Shown one piece after another: positions 23,703-34,407 of a stretch of DNA of 64,000 nucleotides. The stretch spans positions 1,171,001 to 1,235,000 of the forward strand of contig JAMPIV010000299.1 in the NCBI GenBank assembly GCA_024509875.1, in the 5' to 3' direction. Within the stretch, counting starts at the first letter, position 1, and the number at the start of each line of letters is the position of its first letter. This DNA comes from Oreohelix idahoensis. Its lineage: Eukaryota > Mollusca > Gastropoda > Stylommatophora > Oreohelicidae. The notes under the pieces were generated by a model. The model saw only the letters and a list, made by a program, of their open reading frames with translations. It made no database searches and was not told where the DNA came from. The position numbers were made by a program, and so were the translations under genes.

Positions 23703-25020
23703 TTAATCTTGTTCTGTAGAGCCGTTTATAGACATCTGAAGAGCCTGCATTAATATTTCTGGACTATATTGAGTCAGTTGCCGTAAAACGGATGAATTGT
23801 GAGAATTCCGTTCTGTGCGGGTGGAGACGGGGTGAGAAAACTCCCATTTTCTTGCTGTAGTTCCTGCGTTGCGATTAAGTGAATGGGTGTTACTTGTAGT
23901 CCAATCTGTCCATCTGTCCAGTGGTGTCTGTTGTGCAGTTAGCAGCTGGCTGGACTGTTGTGTGGGTAGTGGCGGATACATTTGGTCATAAAGGTTAGCG
24001 TGGGAGGTGGGCTTAAATGTAGCTTTTCTAGATACTTGCTTGTCAGCTGAGGACGGTGATTGATGGTTATGAGCTGTTGTGCCTGGGTTTACTAAGTTAA
24101 GTGTATAATTTGTGTCCCTGGTGAATGAATGTGTGTGTTTCTGGTGTGTCCTCTGAGGAAACTTTAAATTTTTGGCTAGGTAGCTGGTCCCTAGTTTAGA
24201 AGTGTGTACCTGATCTCTGTATAGCAGTTTTTTTTTTGGCGCACCTGACTTAGATGTGAAAAAGGGTGTGTTGTTTATGAAAGACGTGTTATGCTTTGAA
24301 CAAAAAGTGTAAAGCACCTTGTTGTTGATATCCACAGTTTGGCGTGCTTTACCATAGCTGGGTGGAATAATTGACGAAATATATGTGGATGTGTTGGGAA
24401 ATTTTTGTTTTATGGTGTCAATCATTCTGGAGATGTCTGATAGGTTAAGAGTGTGTCCATTTGTGCTGTCGTTTATCCCTAAGTGTATTGTTGTTTTCTT
24501 TATGTTGGTGTTTGTGTTGAGACGGCTTATTTCATTGATAACTTCTACTATTCCGGCTCCAGGTAATGGTATAACAGTGACTAGTTCCCCTGGTGTTGTT
24601 GACATTCGATCGCTGTGAATGCCATTTAGCAATGAGTCTACTATAATAATGTTGGTTGTGTTGTGAGGAATGTGACGATTAGGATGTGGCTGTGGTCGAG
24701 TACGACGGCCTTGTTGGTGCCATTGCTCGTTGTCTTGCAGTAGGTGGTCAGCAGAATCTTGTGTCAAGTGACATTAAAGTTTACGTGCCCTGTCATCTTC
24801 TTCTGAGGTTGCTGTTTCGGAATCTGCTTGTGTAGATAGGATTGATGGATTTCCAAATCGATTGCTAATTTTTACTTCAATTGGGAATGTTTTATTTGGT
24901 CCTAATCTTCTTCCTACACTGCTGCTAATGTCCTTTTGGCTTTTAACATTATGATGCTGTCCTGGGCATGCTTTGTTTTGAGGAATGAGTGTTGGAGAAG
25001 GGGTGGGTAAGTTAAGTGGT
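23703..25020 (-). pseudogene. LINE ORF1, C-terminal part with SGNH-esterase domain
   Basis: The main open frame 24767-23703 carries the esterase blocks IIIVDSLLNGI (GDSL-like block, Gly replaced), PGAGIVEVINE, TIHLGINDST (G-x-N-D) and DQVHTSKLG (D-x-x-H), then a Ser/Thr/Gln-rich tail. Esterase-type ORF1 proteins are known in CR1/L2 LINEs, where they act as RNA-binding, self-associating particles. Upstream and in the same frame is another about 80 residues ending EEDDRARKL, separated by TAA at about 24774. The frame is then cut at 25020 by the Gmr1-like insertion and resumes at 34408. Confidence 0.85.
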
Positions 25021-27362
25021 TGTAGTGGATTTAATGGTATTGTATGGTTGATGTTACCTAGTGTGATGCATGAGGTCAGCTGTGAAGGCTCCTGAGATAA
25101 ATGTAGCTGTGAATTTACAGAAGGCCCTTCTTGCTACCACTTACGACCTCACACATATCTTTTTTACTAATGAATGTGGCTACGTTAAAAATCTAGGGTA
25201 CTGATATGTAATGTGTTGTGGTAGATTACATACACACACACAGATATTTAATAAGTCTAATAATATTACTAAAATTTATAACACACTGATCTAACTCAAG
25301 CTGTTTAAATTTTTGATATTAAATTTTCTTTAAGTTTATTTGTTCTGAACCAAGGTTTTATTTTGGTCAGAACGTATGAAAGGTTTTGAAATTATGAATG
25401 AAATGCATGAATATATGTCATAATAAAATAGAAAATGTGTACCTAATTATTTCAAATGACTGGTTAATAGTAATTATCTTAAGATAGTCCCAGGAGAACT
25501 TATTTCTAGATATGCTGTTGGGGTGATATCATCACTCCCTGTCTATGACTACCAAACATTGTCCATTCACTGATGGGAGTAATACAAGTTTTATTTCCCA
25601 AAATTTTTGTGGGTTCTAGTGATGGTAATATAGTTGGTGTGTTATTTAGTAAATAAGTTGGTGAAGGTCCAGCAGGCCAGACGCTCACGTATCTTGACTG
25701 AGTAGTTCTGGTGCTGGAATCTGGTGGCCCCACCTCTCCGTGCTTGGGGGCAATATAAGGCTGCTCTGACAAAATACTAGACTGCACTGGTCCACACTTG
25801 TATATATCAACACAGCATTTGACACCACTTTGGTGTCAAACAGAAACTCACACTTCTGCAACAAAAGTATTGGGTCATGTGTCAGAACTCTACCTCCTGA
25901 GCCACTTCTGCACACAACACTACACAACAACACCACATAGACGGGATCAGATCTCTCTGACCATACAGCACATCTTACCAAGTTGGTTTCACATAGAACT
26001 AAATCCCCAAGACTACATATTCTGAAATATGTTCATTAGCTTCCTGCGATTGAATAAGATAAGTGATATGTTCCACTGATCTCAACACTTGATCCGCCCT
26101 TCATAATCTTTGCTGGCGTTTATGTATTTTGTTTGTCTCTAGACCCTGAACTTGGGCTGGGGATCTAGAGCGAATCCTTACTTGTTGTAAGGGATAGATT
26201 TTAATATGGCAGTATCAAATCACTCGAAACATTAAACAATATTAAAATATACAAAGAAATACTTTCATTCTTACCAGAATTAAGAATTGAGAACACAGTT
26301 ATATTCTAGCAAAACTCAGCTGAGCTGCTGGCTCTAGTATGGCGTCCCTCTAAATATTGCAATTAACTTCTGGGAACTACACCACTGAAGAATTACTGTG
26401 TCTACTACTGGACAATTTATGTTGAATGGCAAAAATACGCGTCTGTGCGCCGATAATATGATTATCTGTGGCCAATCACCGACTTCCCCCCTTTCAAATT
26501 TCAAACCTCCAACCAAAAGTCAATTCAGTCATACCTCAGTCAAGTATGTATTATTGTCTGTTGGTCCGTCTGTCTCTACTTGCTTTTTCATAAAAAACAC
26601 GCTTGGTTCTACATGCCTTTCTACACGAATCGGTCTCTAGAGTTATTTTTAGCCACAATTTTCCACTATTTCCCCCTCTCTTTCATTCCAACTAGATTTT
26701 AGCACTTGAGTCTCAAGGCCGCAATTTTTGAAAATTAGTGACATTTTTTTAACAGTGCAGTCGCTTGTCTGTTATGAACAACACAGTCTTTTGTCAATAT
26801 CTTCATTATTATCTATCCGTCTGTATAAATGAAAGCATATTATTTCTCTGCTCAAGATGGGCTATCAGACTAGCTAGGTTTTATATTCCTAACATTATTA
26901 TTAAGAAAAAGTTACTTTTTCAAGGTTAGTTGTTTTTTTTTTTGAAATATGTTCGAGCATCTTCTGTAATGCGTTTGCCGCTGAATTCAAATAAAAGGAC
27001 TAAGTATCGTAAAAGCGTCCAAGAAATGACTGTTGCGTATAATAGCTAAGGTCCCTTTTGTCCATTTCTTTACATTGTGTCAACTTGGGGACGTGAATTT
27101 TTTTCCTTTCCCCACCAATTGCGTCTTTTTAGCCTTGTTAGTTTCAAGCACGTGTTCAGTCATATTTTTTCTTTTTGATCTCCGTTCCCTCCCGTCTCCA
27201 AAGGTAAACGTTTTGTCTGCACGTCTAACAAGTTAGTTTCCATGGCGGGTAGTGAACCGCGGCATGGGCGATCATGTCTTCTAGTAGCTTACGCATTATT
27301 TTTATCCCTACATTTTATCTTTGGAGATATTTTAACGTTGTATCACGGTTAAATTTATCACA
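25021..27362 (-). repeat. 3' LTR of element A
   Basis: 2342 bp, nearly identical to 31992-34402. The purine run AAGTGGGGAGATG (minus strand) just before it is the likely polypurine tract. Short open frames inside it (for example 25506-25787) recur in both LTRs and are not supported as genes. Confidence 0.92.
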
Positions 27363-27563
27363 CATCTCCCCACTTGAAAACATGCCTACGGCAAGTTCCA
27401 AAACCAGTGATACACATAGATAAAATTACTCCTCACGCCTACCACTACTCTAATTTTGATCACAGGGGTGCCGACTGAGGAAATCTGCACCGACATTCAA
27501 TGACCCTGGGATGTACTCAATACTAAACTGATAAGGTTGCAGTAATAAAGACCACCTCAACAA

Positions 27564-29345
27564 TCAGGCGTTTTCATGCTTAGCCTGAGATAAGAATACT
27601 AGGGGCTGATGATCCGTCTGGACCACAAAAGTCCTACCATACAGATAGATTTGAAACTTCTTTATTGCCCATATTAACGCTAAACATTCTTTTTCGCTTG
27701 TGGAATATCCTTGTTCCGCCTTATTCAATTTGCGGCTTGCATAAGCGACTAGGTTCAGTTCCCCATCAGGTGAAGATGATCTTTGCAACAAAGCCGCCCC
27801 GAGTCCTACATTACTTGCATCTGTTCTTACGACAAAGTCCTGTGTCAAATCAGGCAGTTTGAGAATAGGCTTGCTAGTGAGTTTTTCCTTTAACTCTTGG
27901 AACGCTAATTCACATTGCGCAGTCCAAATTATTTTATCTGGATGTCCCTTGCGAGTCAAATCAGTCAGAGGAGCACATATTGAGTTAAAATTTTTGATAT
28001 ATTTTTGGTAAAAACCACATAACGACACGAATGATCGCACGTCCTTTTTTGTTTGTGGTCTAGGTGCTCTCTGCAGCTTTTCCAAGTTCTTGGGGTCAGG
28101 GGTCATGTTGCCCTGATATACAGTGTGTCCCAAGAATTCCAACTCTTTGCATCCAATACAACATTTTGTTGGCCTAGCAGTTAAGTTCGCCTCCCTAAGC
28201 CTATCAAATAACATTTTTAAGGAGTCAATGTGTTCTTCAAATGTCTCTGTGGCGACGAGAATATCATCCATGAAATTCGTGATACATGGGTTATTCAGGG
28301 GATCCAACAATTTGCGCATCATCCTTGAAAATACACTCGGAGCATTTTTCAGTCCGAATGGTAGCATGTTGAATTCATAATGTCCATCCGAAGTGCTAAA
28401 AGCCAAATAAGGTCTCACTTCAGGCTTCACTGGAATCTGGTAATAGCTTTTACTAAGATCCACCTTTGAAAAGTATTTTGCCTTGTTCAGTCTGGCAAAT
28501 AACTGTTTTGTGTCTGGTAATGGATCCACTTGTCCTTCTGTGACAGCATTCAGTTTCCTGTAATTTATGCACAGTCTGTGTTCCCCAGACGGTTTTCTCA
28601 ACAAAACGACACTAGAACTAAAAGATGATTCACTGTGCGAAATAATCCCCTCCTTCAACAAATAACATATTTCTTCCTTCAATGCCTTCTCCTTCGCGAA
28701 CGGAATAGAATAGGCTCTCATACAGATTGGGTTTGAGTCTACCAGTTTCATGTCATACTGTAGCAAATTTGTATGTCCTGGTTTATCTGTTAATACATCT
28801 GTATGTTCCTCCAGAACCTGTTGAACTCTCTCCCTCTTATTTTTAGTCAGGTGCTTACTGACTTTTACCTGTGCTGCTGTTTCACAAGGATGTAATGGGT
28901 ATTCATGTGAGGTACGTGGTTCCTTTTGCATTTGAGTTGCGATAGCCAAGGTCAGTAAGGGGGTGCTTTCCTGGAGTGGTCTGTCCAGATACTTCTTTAA
29001 AAGGTTTACATGATAAACTTTCTCCTTCCCCTTTTTGTCAATTTTATAGTTTGTTCTAGACACCTTCTCTAGAACCGTATATGGACCTTGCCATCCAATT
29101 TGTAATTTATTCTGGCTACCGGGTAGTAGAAGCAGCACCTTCTCTCCCACAGCCAGTTCTCTGTCCTTTGCCTTCCTATTAAACTATGCTGCATGTTTCT
29201 TCCTGGCTTGTTTCAAATTAGCATTTGCCAGTTTCCATCCAGCTTTCAAACGAGTGGTCAGTTCGTTCACGTATTGATAAGATGAGGTAACAGTCTCCTC
29301 TGCCTTCTCATCTGTCCAGGTCCTTAATAATGCTACATCTGGATT
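27564..29345 (-). pseudogene. Element A pol, C-terminal half: GPY/F, RT and RNase H
   Basis: From about 29345 the frame reads RTWTDEKAEETVTSSYQYV, the end of integrase. It then passes a stop near 29188 and continues open from 29150 to 27564. The GPY/F-like module is GWQGPYTVLEKVSRTNYKI. RT includes YRKLNAVTEGQVDPLPDT, SKVDLSKSYYQIPV, FGLKNAPSVFSRMM and NFMDDILVATETFEEH, where F-M-D-D stands for the catalytic box. RNase H has VVRTDASNVGLGA, EKECLALIWAIKKF and VQTDHQPLVFL, and ends at a stop 200 bp before the 3' LTR. RT and RNase H look intact. Confidence 0.9.
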
Positions 29346-29785
29346 TTTAATTTTCCATATTTATTTTTCATGGCACCCATCGGGTCCCGTCCATTAGAAG
29401 CATTATAGTGAGGACTTTTCTTCCTGGAATCATCACTCACAAATCGACCACTACCAATTTTTTTCTTGGGTTTGTGTTCCCACTTTAGATTGCTTATGAG
29501 AGATCTTCGCTCTCTTTTCTGTTCTTCCAGTTTATATAAGTCTGACCGAGGGATTGTCATCTTATCCTAGGTAAAATTTACTCTTTGTACTCGTCGCATA
29601 GTGGCCATGTTAATCCATTCAAGTGAAGACTGGGTGTGAAAAGGGGGCTCCCATTCCACTTTGTCTACCTGAGTATAATTAGTTTTCCTTCCAGGCCTAA
29701 ATTTGCCCTGTGGCGTTTCTTGGTCCTGCACATTTTGTCCCTTTGTGGGTGTTCCCTCATGAAATATGCCACATGCTTCTACAAA
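29346..29785 (-). other. Unrelated coding-like segment replacing the integrase core in element A
   Basis: Where element B has about 200 residues of integrase core (DD35E), element A has about 440 bp that read openly on the minus strand. In frame with the protease ORF come HEGTPTKGQNVQDQETPQ, WEPPFHTQSSLEWINMATMR and VNFT*, then after the stop TIPRSDLYKLEEQKRERR, NLKWEHKPKKKIGSGRFV and HYNASNGRDPMGAMKNKYG. It is basic, has no integrase motifs, and flows back into RTWTDEKAEE. I do not recognise the family. It may be captured host cDNA. Alternatives are another element's ORF or a patchwork deletion filler. Confidence 0.65.
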
Positions 29786-31761
29786 GTTCTCAATATCGAC
29801 ATTTACGTCGGGCCAATAGTATATTCGAGCAATCTTTTGGCAGATGGTACCGACTTTCTCATGGTCACCATCTTTTCCAACATGTAAGCTCCTTATCAAA
29901 TTTGCCCTATATATCTTGGGAAGAACCAACTGTCCGTGACCAGTGGATCTAGTTCCTGTCTTCCTGTATAATAATTTGTTCTTCACAAAGTACTCTCCCT
30001 TGCTTGGAGGTGTGTGGCATTTGGGCAATTTTTTGAAACATGGCTTAAGGGTCTTATCCTCAGCCTGCGCCTTCCTCATCTCCTCTGGATGAGCATTAAT
30101 AGGTTCACCTTCTTCCTCCTTTTTCTGTGACCTGGTCTGCACTGTCGCCATGATCACAGGTCTCTCGGTATTCCCCAAGAAGACGTATCTACACCCCAAT
30201 ATCAGAGGGTAGATTGGTTCATCTATCACTGCTGCTCTGATTTCTCCTTCCACATAGCGAGTTTTCACCGTTATCCTTGCGATGGAAAGTGTCATGAGTG
30301 GTATGTCCTTAGTCGCCCCTTGTATTTCCACTGTTTCTGTGGTATACTGACTTGGGTCCACTAGGCTAGACTTCACAACTGAATCATAATCCAAACCTGT
30401 ATCATAAAGGCACCTTGTGGTGACCCCATTACAAATAACATCCTCACAAACTGGGGGGTGAAAAGGTTCCTGCTGTCCATTAGGATTAACCTTTAATCTT
30501 TGAGTCCCCGACTTCATTGCAGCAATGTTTGAAGGTTTCCTTCTACAAAATTCGGTGTTATGGTTATCTTTCTTGCACCATTTGCACCATCTTTTTCCTT
30601 GGTTAAACGTTTTTTTTTCATTGTATTTTTGGTCATTGAGCTGTGAGTTTCTGTCACGATAGTCATTTCTTGGCCGTTCAAGGTTTGTCCTACCTTTATT
30701 ACCCTGTTCTCTATTATCAAATTTATTAAATTGCTGTGGAGCTTTAAAATTGTCTATGTGCTTCTTTTTAGCACCACTTACCTCTGCCTGGGCTGCCTGA
30801 TACCTCTCAGCGACATTTAAAACCTCCCCCAACCTCTCTGCACCTTGTTCCATGAGAAATGTTCTCAAGTCTGGAGCCATGGACTCTCTCAATTGCTCTA
30901 TCATGATCATCTCTTTAAGATCTTGGGTCTTCCCCAGAGCAGTCCATTTCTCCAAATAGGTTTCCAGTCTGGCAGAGAATTGGTGGTATGTCTCCCCAGA
31001 CAACAGTTTGGCATTTCTAAATTTCTTACGATAAAATTCACCATTTTTTTCGTATCTTAACAACAAAGCCTGATTTAACATGTCATAATTGTCTTGGTCT
31101 TCTCTGTTCATTTTTGCGAAGACTTCATAAGAAGTACCTCTCAGTCCCTGTGATAACTTTAAACTCCACCTCTCTCTCTCTAACCCATATGTAGTAGCTA
31201 ATAATTCAAAACGACTGAGGTACCCCTCTATGTCATTGTCTTTCTCAACAAAATGGTCTAAATGAAACCCCATAGCTGATGTTGAGGCTCCCTGACTAGG
31301 CGTAGCATCTGAGGCAAAAGGGCTGGCACCATTTTCAGGAGCATGGCCTTGTAATTCCAGCTCCCTTAGTCGTAATTCGTGCTCCCTTTGCAACCTTCTA
31401 TCTTCTGCCTCCCTTTGCTGTCGTTTTTCTTCTGCCTCCCTTTCGGCAGTCAATCTTTTATCTTCTGCTTCCCTTTCGGCCTTTTTTCTGCTGCCTCCCT
31501 TTCGGCAGTCAATCGTTTATCTTCTGCCTCCCTTTCGGCCTTTTTTTCTGCTGCCTCCCTTTCGGCAGTCAATCGTTTATCTTCTGCCTCAATCTGCAGC
31601 CTCTTAAGTTCTCTATCAGCCTCAATTTGTAACCTCTTCTCTTCCCTTTCAATATACTTGTCACATTCTGCAGTTATGTATTGAATTAAACCCTGACCAT
31701 CCATTCCCATATCCTTCGCCGTTAGCACAGCAGCTGATCTGAACTTTGCCAGCTCCGCCAT
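29786..31761 (-). pseudogene. Element A gag-protease frame with HHCC remnant
   Basis: It starts at the ATG at 31761 (MAELAKFRSAAVLTAKD), followed by a Glu/Arg-rich coiled coil built of tandem AEREAAEKKAEREAEDKR-type repeats at 31450-31610. One T-run indel there shifts the frame. From 31453 the frame is open through the capsid-like part (SRFELLATTYGLERERW, YRKKFRNAKLLSGETYHQFS), the zinc knuckle WCKWCKKDNHNTEFC (C-x2-C-x4-H-x4-C) near 30590-30545, and the protease RCLYDTGLDYDSVV (D-T-G) near 30410. It ends in a decayed HHCC region (IARIYYWPDVNVDIENF) whose final Cys pair is altered. Gag and protease share one frame, so this family seems not to need a frameshift between them. Confidence 0.88.
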
Positions 31762-31968
31762 ACTTTTTAGACAATTTAGCAATGAGCAAGATAAATCTCT
31801 AACCAATTAATAACTAAAGTAATTCTAATTAATTTATTAATCAATTAACTACCACTGGCTGTGAAGATTCACCAACTTTTATTTTAAGGGACACTTTTAA
31901 TTTTTACAATTTGTCCCCCTAATTTAATTCTCCCACCAGGAGATCCTAATATTACTGATAAGCTAATT

Positions 31969-31986
31969 ATCCCGGACGAGCCCCCA
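31969..31986 (-). promoter_or_regulatory. Primer-binding site for tRNA-Pro (element A)
   Basis: The minus strand reads TGGGGGCTCGTCCGGGAT five bases inside the 5' LTR. This 18-mer is the classical complement of the tRNA-Pro 3' end, the same PBS sequence used by murine leukaemia-type retroviruses. It would prime cDNA synthesis. Confidence 0.9.
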
Positions 31987-31991
31987 ATATA

Positions 31992-33642
31992 TGTAGTGGA
32001 TTTGATAATATTGTATGGATGATGTTACCTAGTGTGATGCATGAGGTCAGCTGTGAAGGCTCCTGAGATAAATGTAGCTGTGAATTTACAGAAGGCCCTT
32101 CTTGCTATTACTAATGAATGTGGCTACGTTAAAAATCTAGGGTACTGATATGTAATGTGTTGTGGTAGATTACATACACACACACAGATATTTAATAAGT
32201 CCAATAATATTACTAAAATTTATAACACACTGAACTAACTCAAGCTGTTTAAATTTTTGATATTAAATTTTCGTTAAGTTTATTTGTTCTGAACCAAGGT
32301 TTTATTTTGGTCAGAACGTATGAAAGGTTTTGAAATTATGAATGAAATGCATGAATATATGTCATAATAAAATAGAAAATGTGTACCTAATTATTTCAAA
32401 TGACTGGTTAATAGTAATTATCTTAAGATAGTCCCAGGAGAACTTATTTCTAGATATGCTGTTGGGGTGATATCATCACTCCCTGTCTATGACTACCAAA
32501 CATTGTCCATTCACTGATGGGAGTAATACAAGTTTTATTTCCCAAAATTTTTGTGGGTTCTAGTGATGGTAATATAGTTGGTGTGTTAGTTAGTAAATAA
32601 GTTGGTGAAGGTCCAGCAGGCCAGACGCTCACGTATCTTGACTGAGTAGTTCTGGTGCTGGAATCTGGTGGCCCCACCTCTCCGTGCTTGGGGGCAATAT
32701 AAGGCTGCTCTGACAAAATACTAGACTGCACTGGTCCACACTTGTATATATCAACACAGCATTTGACACCACTTTGGTGCCAAACAGAAACTCACACTTC
32801 TGGAACAAAAGTATTGGGTCATGTGTCAGAACTCTACCTCCTGAGCCACTTCTGCACACAACACTACACAACAACACCACATAGACGGGGTCAGATCTCT
32901 CTGACCATACAGCACATCTTACCAAGTTGGTTTCACATAGAACTAGTTCCCCAAGACTACATATTCTGAAATATGTTCATTAGCTTCCTGCTATTGAATA
33001 AGATAAGTGATATGTTCCACTGATCTCAACACTTGATCCGCCCTTCATAATCCTTGCTGGCGTTTATGTATTTTGTTTGTCTCTAGACCCTGAACTTGGG
33101 CTGGGGATCTAGAGCGAATTCTTACTTGTTGTAAGGGATAGATTTTGATATGGCAGTATCAAACCACTCGAAACATTAAACAATATTAAAATATACAAAG
33201 AAATACTTTCATTCTTACCAGAATTAGGAATAGAGAACACAGTTATATTCTAGCAAAACTCAGCTGAGCTGCTGGCTCTAGTATGGCGTCCCTCTAAATA
33301 TTGCAATTAGCTTCTGGGAACTACACCACTGAAGAATTACTGTGTCTACTTCTGGACAATTTATGTTGAATGGCAAAAATACGCGTCTGTGCTCCGATAA
33401 CATGATTATCTGTGGCCAATCACCGACTTCCCCCATTTCAAATTTCAAACCTCCAACCAAAAGTCAATTCAGTCATACCTCAGTCAAGTATGTATTATTG
33501 TCTGTTGGTCCGTCTGTCTCTACTTGCTTTTTCATAAAAAAACACGCTTGGTTCTACATGCCTTTCTACACGAATCGGTCTCTATAGTTATTTTTAGCCA
33601 CAATTTGAGGATTTCGCCCCGGAGTGATTAAGCGGGCGTACG

Positions 33643-33680
<38 letters not shown>

Positions 33681-34402
33681 AAAAAAAAAAAAAAAAAAAA
33701 ACGCTTCCACTATTTCCCCGTCTCTTTCATTCCAACTAGATTTTAGCACTTGAGTCTCAAGGCCGCAATTTTTGAAAATTAGTGACATTTTTTAACAGTG
33801 CAGTCGCTCGTCTGTTATGAACAACACAGTCTTTTGTCAATATCTTCATTATTATCTATCTGTCTGTATAAATGAAAGCATATTATTTCTCCGCTCAAGA
33901 TGGGCTATCAGACTAGCTAGGTTTTATATTCCTAACATTATTATTAAGAAAAAGTTACTTTTTCAAGGTTAGTAGTTTTTTTTGAAATATGTTCGAGCAT
34001 CTTCTGTAATGTGTTTGCCGCTGAATTCAAATAAAAGGACTAAGTATCGTAAAAGCGTCCAAGAAATGACTGTTGCGTATAATAGCTAAGGTCCCTTTTG
34101 TCCATTTCTTTACATTGTGTCAACTTGGGGACGTGAATTTTTTTCCTTTCCCCACCAATTGCGTCTTTTTAGCCTTGTTAGTTTCAAGCACGTGTTCAGT
34201 CATATTTTTTCTTTTCTATCTCCGTTCCCTCCCGTCTCCAAGGGTAAACGTTTTGTCTGCACGTCTAACAAGTTAGTTTCCATGGCGGGTAGTGAACCGC
34301 GGCATGGGCGATCATGTCTTCTAGTAGCTTACCCATTATTTTTATCCCTACATTTTATCTTTGGAGATATTTTAACGTTGTATCACGGTTAAATTTATCA
34401 CA
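31992..34402 (-). repeat. 5' LTR of element A
   Basis: 2411 bp. It matches 25021-27362 except for point differences and a roughly 98-bp insertion at 33607-33704. Confidence 0.92.
33607..33704. repeat. Poly(A)-bearing insertion in the 5' LTR of element A
   Basis: Absent from the other LTR, where CACAATTTTCCAC is continuous. The insert is about 36 bp of GC-richer sequence containing CCCCGGAGTGATTAAGCGGG, then some 60 A residues broken by a single C. The GAGTGATTAAGCGG part resembles a tRNA A box (as in Leu/Ser tRNAs). It might be a polyadenylated tRNA-derived RNA inserted by LINE machinery, or an assembly artefact. I see no clear target duplication. Confidence 0.55.
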
Positions 34403-34407
34403 GTGGT

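Larger units (their letters stand above)
19557..25020 (-). mobile_element. CR1/L2-type LINE, 3' part (ORF2 and end of ORF1)
   Basis: On the minus strand it comprises the C-terminal part of ORF1, ORF2 and a 3' UTR of about 0.57 kb ending AATAAA plus (GTTC)n. A Gmr1-like element inserted at 25020/34403 splits the element inside ORF1, and the 5' part continues at 34408. Without the insert it would be about 6.7 kb. It lies in the same orientation as the GPCR, inside intron 1. Confidence 0.88.
25021..34402 (-). mobile_element. Gmr1-like Ty3/gypsy element A, inside LINE ORF1 and GPCR intron 1
   Basis: LTRs at 25021-27362 and 31992-34402 start TGTAGTGG and end TTATCACA on the plus strand. A GTGGT target duplication lies at 25016-25020 and 34403-34407. 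The element reads on the minus strand: 5' LTR at right, then PBS for tRNA-Pro, gag-PR fused frame, an HHCC remnant, a foreign-looking segment in place of the integrase core, GPY/F, RT and RNase H. Integrase-before-RT order is retained. Coding identity is high with element B (41.2-52.6 kb), but the LTRs are unrelated by eye. Confidence 0.93.

Noticed and set aside
25506..25981. Small ORFs repeated at 25.5-26.0 and 32.4-32.9 kb as a duplicated gene
   Set aside because: They are the same positions of the two LTRs of element A, with no family resemblance.
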